Shown one piece after another: positions 1 to 5,737 of a stretch of DNA of 5,737 nucleotides; the first letter of the stretch is position 1; each line of letters begins with the position of its first letter. The notes beneath the pieces were generated by a model. That model searched no databases, was not told where the DNA came from, and saw only the letters and a program-made list of their open reading frames with translations. This DNA comes from an uncultured Alphaproteobacteria bacterium (GTDB lineage Bacteria > Pseudomonadota > Alphaproteobacteria > Thalassobaculales > Thalassobaculaceae). The translations under genes were made by a program, and so were the position numbers. The stretch covers positions 1-5,737 of the forward strand of contig CALIMD010000196.1 of the NCBI GenBank assembly GCA_938028645.1, given 5' to 3'.

Positions 1-1236
1 CCCCACAATTACTCCTTTTGGCAACTTAGATTCCTTTAATGATCTATTTACTAGGACCGATGTCTCTAACGCCTCGGCTTCTATTACTTCACCAAAGTCT
101 TCACGAACAGAATATATGCCTCTTATTCTTCCTCGTCGAACATGCTGTAAGATCGAAGAAACGGTGATAACTCTAGGGTTTACAACAGCGTCAATTCCCA
201 AGGTCGTAATAAGTTGTCCGTATGAATGTTTGTTAATTAATGCAATAGTCCTTTTTGCACCTGCTCTTTTTGCCAACAAAGACCCAATAATATTTACTTC
301 ATCGTCATTAGAAACAGCAACAAATGTTTCGGTATTCGCTACGTGAGCTTCTTCCAAAATTTCAAGATCAAGAACATCGCCATTTAATACCATTGTTTGT
401 TCAAGTTGTTGGGCTACTGCCCGTGCTCGTTTATCATCAAATTCTATTAACCTAGATCGAACACCTTCATGTTCTTGCTCAATTTCTTCTGCTAAAGTAA
501 GTCCTATATTTCCGCCACCTGCTATGATTACTGTCCGTCCCTCCTCCTCTTCATGTCCAAACGCTGCCATAGCCCTAGATACATGGCTTGAGTCACAAAC
601 AAAATAGACATCGTCCCCGGGCAACATGCGATCATTGGAGTTGGGAAGAATACCTTTATCGTTTCTTATTATACCAACAACTGTGATACTTAGATCAGGG
701 AATAGTTCTGTCAGTTGTCTCATTGGTGTATTGACAATAGGACAATCCTCATTACACCTGACACCAACAACCGATACTAAACCGTTAGCCATAGGCACGA
801 CGTCAAACGCTCCGGGCACATGAAGCCGGCGCCCTATCGCTCGAGCCACCTCTCTTTCTGGACTGATAATTACATCGATTGGCATGTTTTCTCGAGTGAA
901 TAAATCTCCCCAAATAGGCTTAAGATAACCTGGTTGACGTATCCGGGCAATCTTAGTGGGAACCTCAAATAATGAGTGGCCAACCTGGCAAGCAACCATA
1001 TTTATTTCATCGGAAAATGTCACTGCAATTAGCATGTCGGCTTCGTTGGCACCCGCTTGTTCTAAAATATCTGGCTGGGATGCATGTCCTTGAATGCTTC
1101 TTACATCCAAGGTTTCACTAATTTTTCTCACAAGGCTAGCATCTTGATCCACTACTGTTACATCATTATTTTCACCTGCTAAATGTTGCGCGATGCTCGT
1201 ACCAACTAACCCAGCTCCACATATGACCACTTTCAT
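1..1236 (-). CDS. trkA: Trk system potassium uptake protein TrkA, 3'-truncated by window edge
   Basis: TrkA is the cytoplasmic, NAD(H)-binding regulatory subunit that sits on the TrkH/TrkG channel and gates K+ uptake. The minus-strand frame is open from the ATG at 1236-1234 to the left edge: 412 residues with no internal stop. Two RCK units are visible. The first has a Rossmann loop GAGLVG at residues 7-12, the nucleotide-ribose acidic residue D30 closing strand 2 (VTVVD), and a TrkA-C region at about 141-215. The second has GGGNIG at 240-245 and acidic E265, with a second TrkA-C region starting near 373 that is cut off. The usual length is about 458 residues, so roughly the last 45 are missing only because the window ends. 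The start is fixed by homology (MKVVICGAG opens directly into strand 1) and by an AGG 8 nt upstream. It lies 36 nt after ntrX, the normal alphaproteobacterial order, so co-transcription is likely. The link between K+ uptake and the Ntr genes is one of context only. Confidence 0.95.
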   Translation of the reverse strand, partial: MKVVICGAGLVGTSIAQHLAGENNDVTVVDQDASLVRKISETLDVRSIQGHASQPDILEQAGANEADMLIAVTFSDEINMVACQVGHSLFEVPTKIARIRQPGYLKPIWGDLFTRENMPIDVIISPEREVARAIGRRLHVPGAFDVVPMANGLVSVVGVRCNEDCPIVNTPMRQLTELFPDLSITVVGIIRNDKGILPNSNDRMLPGDDVYFVCDSSHVSRAMAAFGHEEEEGRTVIIAGGGNIGLTLAEEIEQEHEGVRSRLIEFDDKRARAVAQQLEQTMVLNGDVLDLEILEEAHVANTETFVAVSNDDEVNIIGSLLAKRAGAKRTIALINKHSYGQLITTLGIDAVVNPRVITVSSILQHVRRGRIRGIYSVREDFGEVIEAEALETSVLVNRSLKESKLPKGVIVG

Positions 1237-1244
1237 TCACTGTA

Positions 1245-1247
1245 CCT
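1245..1247 (-). promoter_or_regulatory. Weak Shine-Dalgarno for trkA
   Basis: On the minus strand AGG (in GTTAGGTACAGTGA) ends 8 nt before the trkA ATG at 1236. It is short but correctly spaced, and it supports this start. The 36-nt ntrX-trkA gap shows no stem followed by a T run, so trkA is probably read from the ntrYX transcript. Confidence 0.5.
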
Positions 1248-1272
1248 AACCACCCTATATTGATGCTTCATT

Positions 1273-2649
1273 TTAATCGACGCCTAAGGATTTTAGTTTG
1301 CGGTGCAAAGCCGAACGTTCCATGCCAATGAAAACTGCAGTCTTAGAGATATTGCCTCCAAATCTATCCACTTGTGCCAGCAGGTATTCCCTTTCAAAAT
1401 GTTCTCTAGCTTCTCTAAGCCCCATTCCCATTATCTCATTTCCTTTGTCAGAAGTAAGGCTGACCGGTGCCACACTTCCTAATTCAGGGGGCAACATCTC
1501 AACATGAACTATTTCACCATTGTTGTTTGATGCCATTATCACTACCCACTCGATAACATTTCTCAGTTGCCGGACATTCCCAGGCCAATTATAAACTTGC
1601 AAAATAGCCATTGCATCGTCACTAATTTCTTTTATGGGACTTCCAGCTACATCAGATGATTTCTTCAAAAAATGTCTGGCCAGTAAAGGGATATCCTCAC
1701 GGCGCTCTTTTAGGGCAGGTACTTTTATAGGAACTACATTTAAACGATAAAATAAATCTTCACGGAATCTGAGCTCCGTTATTTCTTTATTCAGATCTCG
1801 ATTTGTGGATGCTATGACACGGACGTCAACTTCAACCTCAACTTCCCCTCCTACTCTGCGAAACTTTTGTTCCTGAAGCACCCGCACAATCTTTCCTTGA
1901 GTTTCCAGGGGCATATCGGCAATCTCATCCAAGAAAAGTGTCCCTTTGTGAGCCCGTTCGAAAACACCGACTACTTTTTCTCCTGTATTTTGCGATATTT
2001 GAGTATCGACGCCAAAAAGCTCACCTTCTAATCTGTTAGGGTTTAACGTTGCACAATTTAATGCTAAGAATGGTGCTTGAATCCTTCCTGATTTCGCATG
2101 TAACATTCGCGCCACAATTTCTTTACCAGAGCCAGCTGGACCGGTGATCAAAACTCTACTGTTTGAAGGTGCAACTTTTTCTATCGAGTTTAATAAATTA
2201 CCTATTTCTGGGGATCCTCCGATTAAATTTTCCCTTGGACCTACCTGTTCTTTTAATTCTTTGTTTTCTCGTTTTAACCCCGCAGCCTCTATAGCTCTTT
2301 TTACCAAAAGAATAAGTTTATCTGCTTTAAAGGGTTTTTCAATAAAGTCGTAGGCTCCGGATTTAATCGCCGAAACAGCCGTTTGAATATTTCCATGACC
2401 ACTTATCATAATTACTGGACACCCAGGATGCGATTTTTGAATCCATTCTAATATCTTCAAACCGTCTAGATCACTATTTTGCAACCAGATATCGAGTATT
2501 ATCAAAGTTGGAAGTCGAAGATTAATTGCCGCAATCGCCTGGTCTGAATTAGCCGCTTCTCTAGTATCATATCCTTCATCTTGCAGAATGCCAGATAGTA
2601 GTGATCTAATATCCAATTCATCATCAACTATGAGGATATCGTGACTCAT
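1273..2649 (-). CDS. ntrX: Nitrogen regulation response regulator NtrX (NtrC-family)
   Basis: NtrX is the cytoplasmic DNA-binding response regulator paired with NtrY; in alphaproteobacteria it is tied to nitrogen metabolism, redox or microaerobic response and envelope functions. The protein has 458 residues, normal for the family. Receiver domain at 4-120: acidic pair D9/D10, phospho-acceptor D53 (ILDIW), S83 and K105. AAA+ domain at about 141-370: Walker A GPAGSGKE at 170-177, Walker B GTLFLDE at 236-242, arginine-finger region FREDLFYRL at 295-303, sensor II WPGNVRQLRN at 355-364. Fis-type HTH at about 419-457. The GAFTGA loop that contacts sigma-54 is absent: after ELFG (210-213) the sequence is VDTQISQNTGEKVVGVFE. 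This suggests it does not remodel sigma-54 polymerase and acts instead as a sigma-70-type regulator or repressor, a known tendency of alphaproteobacterial NtrX. The ATG at 2649 is preferred over an in-frame TTG at 2682, because MSHDILIVDDE opens directly into the receiver and a strong AGGAG lies upstream. Confidence 0.96.
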   Translation of the reverse strand: MSHDILIVDDELDIRSLLSGILQDEGYDTREAANSDQAIAAINLRLPTLIILDIWLQNSDLDGLKILEWIQKSHPGCPVIMISGHGNIQTAVSAIKSGAYDFIEKPFKADKLILLVKRAIEAAGLKRENKELKEQVGPRENLIGGSPEIGNLLNSIEKVAPSNSRVLITGPAGSGKEIVARMLHAKSGRIQAPFLALNCATLNPNRLEGELFGVDTQISQNTGEKVVGVFERAHKGTLFLDEIADMPLETQGKIVRVLQEQKFRRVGGEVEVEVDVRVIASTNRDLNKEITELRFREDLFYRLNVVPIKVPALKERREDIPLLARHFLKKSSDVAGSPIKEISDDAMAILQVYNWPGNVRQLRNVIEWVVIMASNNNGEIVHVEMLPPELGSVAPVSLTSDKGNEIMGMGLREAREHFEREYLLAQVDRFGGNISKTAVFIGMERSALHRKLKSLGVD

Positions 2650-2659
2650 TAATATTTTG

Positions 2660-2664
2660 CTCCT
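2660..2664 (-). promoter_or_regulatory. Shine-Dalgarno deciding the ntrX start
   Basis: AGGAG on the minus strand lies 10 nt before the ATG at 2649-2647. It falls inside the 11-codon extension that a TTG start at 2682 would give, so it argues for the ATG. The gap between the ntrY stop and the ntrX ATG is 37 nt with no terminator-like structure, consistent with one transcript. Confidence 0.75.
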
Positions 2665-2686
2665 ATTCAGAACACATCTCAAATTA

Positions 2687-4945
2687 TTATAAAACTGTCG
2701 AATTATTTGATATTGGTATTTTTACCGTTGCTGTTGCCCCACTCCCAAGAACACCTCCATCTTCAATCCGAAAGATTCCTCGATGATCTTCTAGTATTTT
2801 TGCTACGATAGCCAAACCCAATCCTGTGCCCTTTTCTCTAGTCGTCACATATGGTTCGGTTAATCTATGTCTATTTTCTTTAGGTAAGCCTTTTCCATTA
2901 TCAGATATGACGATACTGCCAAACCTTTCTTCGATCGACAATAGAATCTTAATCTTGCCACTATAAGTTCTCAAAGCGTCATTTCTTGTTGCAATTGAAT
3001 CAACGCTATTCTGTAAAAGGTTAGTAATCACTTGTCGCACTTGTCTTGCATCACATTGAACCGTTATCTTTTGCTCAAAGCCTTCCAGAAAGAAATTAAT
3101 ATCTGAATGAGCTGTTTCTTGTAAGGAAACCTGCTCTTTAACGAGGTCGACAAGTTCGATTTCTTTCATTATGGCGCGCGGCATACGTGCGAACGAAGAA
3201 AATTCATCAACCATACTACCGATATCTTCTACTTGCCGAACGATAGTATCCGTTAGCGTGATAAACAAATCTGTTTCCGTATCTATCGAAGGTAGATATT
3301 TTTTTTGTAGTCGCTCCGCAGCTAATTGTATGGGAGTTAATGGGTTTTTTATTTCATGAGCAATTCTTCTAGCAACATCTCCCCATGCGGCTACTCGTTG
3401 AGCAGATTGAAGCTCTGAAATATCATCAAAAGTAACAACAAATCCATTAATTTTATTGCCAGAAACCTCTGCCGTAATACGGGTCATCAGGGTGATTTGC
3501 TTATCTTCTCTTGTCAATTCTATTAAAGCTTCCACTTGATTAAAATAAGGTACTTCTACCTTATTCGAAAGCTTTGCCATATCAAAAAGGGCCACCATTT
3601 CAGGAACAACATCTCCTAGTGGCTTGTTATTCATATCACTTATTTTTAAGCCTAATAATGATGCAGCTGAGCGATTGGGAAGTGTGATTGTACCTTTGTG
3701 ATCAAGTCCAATTACACCAGCTGAGACACCGCCTAAAACAGCCTCAGTAAACCGCCTCCTATTATCTTCTTCCTGGTGGGCTGCAATCAGATCATCGCGC
3801 TGCACTTGAAGTTGGTGGGTCATATTATTAAATGCCTTACCGAGCATATCCAACTCATCTACTTCTGATGTATCACTTACTCTCGCCGATAAATCACCGC
3901 TGCTAATCCGTCTCGACGCCAACATCAATTCGCCGATGGGAGTCGCTAGTCGAGTTGCCAAGGTAAGCCCCACCCAAACAGCTGCAAATAACAATAACAA
4001 TGCCATGATAGAAAAAATTAATGCAAACGTTATTTGAATATCAAAACGCTTACCTTCTAGATCCTGATACTGAGCTGCTGCACGCTTAGTTTTATCTATA
4101 TAAGCCAATATTTCTGGATCAACAAATCGACCAACATATAGGTATGTATCAACAAAATTATTGAGTCTAATAATAGCCCTTATCCGATCTTTTTCGCTGG
4201 TTATAGTGGCTACCTCACCTGCACGGGCTCTTTGGAATGCGGCCTCTGGAAAAGGTTCGAAATCAAATGTCAAACTCAAACCAGTTCTGGCTAAAACTTT
4301 TCCCGAACTTTCGAAAACAACGACCTCTGTTAGGTTTCTGATGGTGGCTTGTGCTGTAATAACTTTCATTAATTTTTTAGGACTTATATTTAATACCGAT
4401 GCATCTCTGTTTAGATCGTTAGCCATCGCCAATGCATCACCACGAATGTTTTGCCGATGTTCCTCAAGATATGACTCGGCGACAACCTGCGAAGCATCGA
4501 CTGCCGTTCCAATCCTTTCACTGAACCATGATCGCATCCCAAAATCGAAAAGTAAAACAGAGAAAACTGCTACCACAATTGTTGGAATCACAGCCACAAA
4601 GCTGAATAACATCACCAATCTTGTATGCAGTTGGGTCCCAGCCACCCCCTGCCTTCTTCGAGACCACAAACGAACTAATCGATGCGCAACTAACACGCCA
4701 ATTACCAGCATTAATGTTAGATTAAGATATAGAAATGCTATAACCAGATTGGGATCCGGTCCTGCGACCCCAGCTCTGGCAAACACCGTATAAGTCGCAA
4801 TACCCGAGCCAATTGCCAAAACTGTAAAGATTATAAAGAGTTTTCTAGGTAAATTATCAACTCTACCTATGGTCAACATTTTTGAAGATGCATTAAGCGC
4901 TTGTCGGTTTACCTCTTTTTTAAACAACATTTCAAATGGAGCCAT
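2687..4945 (-). CDS. ntrY: Nitrogen regulation sensor histidine kinase NtrY
   Basis: NtrY is an inner-membrane sensor kinase that autophosphorylates on histidine and passes the phosphate to NtrX. It has 752 residues, typical for the family. Hydrophobic segments at about 34-56, 66-93, 109-133 and 304-328 give four membrane passes. Residues about 134-303 form the periplasmic sensor region, and the basic loop 94-108 (WSRRRQG) is cytoplasmic. Then come HAMP at about 329-383, PAS at about 398-510, HisKA at about 512-585 with H-box HEIKNPLTP and phospho-acceptor H530, and HATPase at about 630-746 with N-box N642/N646, G1 DNGKG at 682-686 and G2 GTGLGL at 706-711. All catalytic motifs are intact. 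The ATG at 4945 is the first in-frame start after a TGA at 4972-4970; an ATG five codons later (4930) is also possible. Neither has a clear Shine-Dalgarno. The gene lies 85 nt after ntrC and 37 nt before ntrX, its presumed partner. The signal it senses cannot be read from the sequence. Confidence 0.96.
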   Translation of the reverse strand: MAPFEMLFKKEVNRQALNASSKMLTIGRVDNLPRKLFIIFTVLAIGSGIATYTVFARAGVAGPDPNLVIAFLYLNLTLMLVIGVLVAHRLVRLWSRRRQGVAGTQLHTRLVMLFSFVAVIPTIVVAVFSVLLFDFGMRSWFSERIGTAVDASQVVAESYLEEHRQNIRGDALAMANDLNRDASVLNISPKKLMKVITAQATIRNLTEVVVFESSGKVLARTGLSLTFDFEPFPEAAFQRARAGEVATITSEKDRIRAIIRLNNFVDTYLYVGRFVDPEILAYIDKTKRAAAQYQDLEGKRFDIQITFALIFSIMALLLLFAAVWVGLTLATRLATPIGELMLASRRISSGDLSARVSDTSEVDELDMLGKAFNNMTHQLQVQRDDLIAAHQEEDNRRRFTEAVLGGVSAGVIGLDHKGTITLPNRSAASLLGLKISDMNNKPLGDVVPEMVALFDMAKLSNKVEVPYFNQVEALIELTREDKQITLMTRITAEVSGNKINGFVVTFDDISELQSAQRVAAWGDVARRIAHEIKNPLTPIQLAAERLQKKYLPSIDTETDLFITLTDTIVRQVEDIGSMVDEFSSFARMPRAIMKEIELVDLVKEQVSLQETAHSDINFFLEGFEQKITVQCDARQVRQVITNLLQNSVDSIATRNDALRTYSGKIKILLSIEERFGSIVISDNGKGLPKENRHRLTEPYVTTREKGTGLGLAIVAKILEDHRGIFRIEDGGVLGSGATATVKIPISNNSTVL
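3299..3306 (-). repeat. A8 homopolymer tract inside ntrY
   Basis: The coding strand reads CAAAAAAAATAT (Q547-K548-K549-Y550), eight adenines just after the H-box helix. Losing one A brings a TAG after seven further codons (CAA AAA AAT ATC TAC CTT CGA TAG). Gaining one gives a TAG about 28 codons downstream. Either would remove the ATPase domain. Runs of this length are candidate slippage sites in AT-rich genes; actual slippage is not shown. Confidence 0.6.
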
Positions 4946-5030
4946 TTCAATTTTATTAGCGTTGGTTACTCAACGCATTATTAAAAATAGTTAACTACTC
5001 CTGAGCCACAATTTACCTCTAGCAAACACA
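4946..5030 (-). other. ntrC-ntrY intergenic gap
   Basis: These 85 nt lie between the ntrC TAG and the ntrY ATG. In the coding direction the gap holds an AGGAG at 5002-4998 with no start codon at usable distance, an AT-rich stretch (GTTAACTATTTTTAATAAT), and a 6-bp hairpin. TTGTGG, 16 nt, TATTTT is a very weak sigma-70-like pair that could drive ntrY on its own, but the match is poor. No T-run terminator is visible, so read-through from ntrC is plausible. Confidence 0.45.
4959..4976 (-). repeat. Perfect 6-bp inverted repeat ahead of ntrY
   Basis: On the coding strand GCGTTG, a 6-nt loop AGTAAC, then CAACGC. The stem ends 13 nt before the ntrY ATG at 4945 and is followed by TAATAAAATTGAA, not a T run, so it is not an intrinsic terminator. 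It could be an operator half-site pair or a hairpin influencing ntrY translation. A 6-bp stem can also arise by chance. Confidence 0.4.
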
Positions 5031-5737
5031 CTACTCTATTCCCTTCACAACGGGAATATCCAGCTCCCGAATCTTCTTTCTTAGTGTATTCCTGTTTAGG
5101 CCTAATAAATCAGCCGATCGTAATTGATTACCATTTGTTGCCTCAAGTGATAATGCAATCAATGGCCTTTCAAATTCTTTAAGAACTCGCGCGTACAGGC
5201 CAGGAGTCGGTAATCCTCCCTCGTGCGCTGTAAAGTATTCCCTCAAATGTCTCTCTATAGACTCTGATAGGCTCTCGCTTGGCCTAACGAAAGAATCCTT
5301 TTCATCATGACCAGATTCAAACAATTCTTTTTCAATGGCTTCTGAACCTATTATTTTCTCGGCATACAAAGCCGAAACACGTTTGACTAAATTCTCCAGT
5401 TCCCTGATATTTCCAGGCCAATGATAATTTTTTAAAACTTTCATTCCGTCAGGATCAATTACTTTTTGCGGTAACCCCAACTCAGCGCCTTGCTTATTGA
5501 AATGATGAATTAAATCCGATATGTCTTCTATTCTGTTACGGAGTGGGGGTATTCTAATTGGTACAACGTTCAATCTGTAGAACAAGTCCTCCCTAAAGAG
5601 CCCTTGCCTTATTAATTGGCGCAAATCTCTATGTGTTGCAGTTATTATTCTGACATTTGACTTTATAGTCTTAGCCCCCCCAACCATAGTATATTCGCCC
5701 TCTTGCAGAACCCTCAATAGCCTAGTCTGCGCTTCTG
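5031..5737 (-). CDS. ntrC: Nitrogen regulation response regulator NtrC, 5' end outside window
   Basis: NtrC (NRI) is the sigma-54-dependent activator of nitrogen-limitation genes, phosphorylated by NtrB. Only the C-terminal 234 residues are here. The frame is open to the right edge, where it begins EAQTRLLRVLQEG, a stretch that follows Walker B in NtrC; a TTG at 5717 is an internal leucine codon and not a start. Visible from the first complete codon: VGG at 18-20, sensor I region (IITATHRDL), arginine-finger region FREDLFYRLNVVP, sensor II WPGNIRELENL, a charged linker, and a Fis-type HTH in about the last 35 residues (NQLRSADLLGLNRNTLRKKI). It is called NtrC rather than a second NtrX from its wording and its place ahead of ntrY. 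Receiver, Walker A/B and GAFTGA cannot be checked here. It ends in TAG at 5033-5031, 85 nt before ntrY. Confidence 0.92.
   Translation of the reverse strand, partial: EAQTRLLRVLQEGEYTMVGGAKTIKSNVRIITATHRDLRQLIRQGLFREDLFYRLNVVPIRIPPLRNRIEDISDLIHHFNKQGAELGLPQKVIDPDGMKVLKNYHWPGNIRELENLVKRVSALYAEKIIGSEAIEKELFESGHDEKDSFVRPSESLSESIERHLREYFTAHEGGLPTPGLYARVLKEFERPLIALSLEATNGNQLRSADLLGLNRNTLRKKIRELDIPVVKGIE

Noticed and set aside
116..823. Short plus-strand open frames opposite trkA
   Set aside because: They are antisense to an intact, clearly recognisable trkA frame and have no domain signature.
2650..2682. Eleven-residue N-terminal extension of NtrX from a TTG codon
   Set aside because: The extension covers the AGGAG ribosome binding site of the downstream ATG, and the receiver domain starts right after that ATG.
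4161..4793. 210-codon plus-strand open frame opposite ntrY
   Set aside because: It lies wholly antisense to the membrane and sensor part of ntrY, has low-complexity Ser/Thr/Ala-rich content and no recognisable domain. It is a shadow of the real gene.
4970..4978. Two-codon ORF ATG-CGT-TGA upstream of ntrY with an AGGAG further upstream
   Set aside because: The AGGAG is 19 nt from the ATG, too far, and a two-codon ORF has no coding evidence.
4990..5008. Sigma-54-like promoter between ntrC and ntrY (TGGCTC...GTT on the minus strand)
   Set aside because: It has GG-N10-GT instead of the needed GG-N10-GC, and the bases after -12 do not fit. Chance match.

Overview
This window is AT-rich (about 40% G+C by eye). 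It is filled by four genes on the minus strand, read from right to left: the 3' part of ntrC, then ntrY, ntrX and most of trkA. The order ntrC-ntrY-ntrX-trkA is the classic alphaproteobacterial nitrogen-regulation locus, usually preceded by ntrB and often followed by hfq. The low G+C and the wording of the NtrY and NtrX proteins suggest a Rhodospirillales-like or marine alphaproteobacterium. That placement is an inference and is not fixed by the sequence.

Layout from right to left. At 5737-5031 are the last 234 residues of NtrC (end of the AAA+ domain and the Fis-type DNA-binding domain); the receiver, Walker motifs and sigma-54 loop lie outside the window. An 85-nt gap (5030-4946) holds a small perfect hairpin just ahead of ntrY and no convincing terminator. 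At 4945-2687 is ntrY, a complete four-pass membrane histidine kinase with a periplasmic sensor region, HAMP, PAS, HisKA and HATPase domains. A 37-nt gap contains a good Shine-Dalgarno sequence for ntrX (2649-1273), a complete response regulator with receiver, AAA+ and Fis-type HTH domains. After a 36-nt gap, trkA begins at 1236 and runs off the left edge after 412 codons, so about 45 residues are missing by comparison with the usual length.

Function. NtrY is the likely partner kinase of NtrX. NtrC is the nitrogen-limitation activator, normally phosphorylated by NtrB. TrkA is the NAD(H)-binding regulatory subunit of Trk/Ktr-type potassium uptake. The short gaps and common orientation suggest co-transcription of ntrY-ntrX-trkA, probably with ntrC.

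The window looks like an ordinary conserved core region. I see no mobile element, CRISPR array, RNA gene or new system. The points worth a second look are small: NtrX has lost the sigma-54-contacting GAFTGA loop although the rest of its AAA+ domain is intact; an A8 tract follows the phosphorylation helix of ntrY; and ntrY has a hairpin but no recognisable ribosome binding site ahead of its start.
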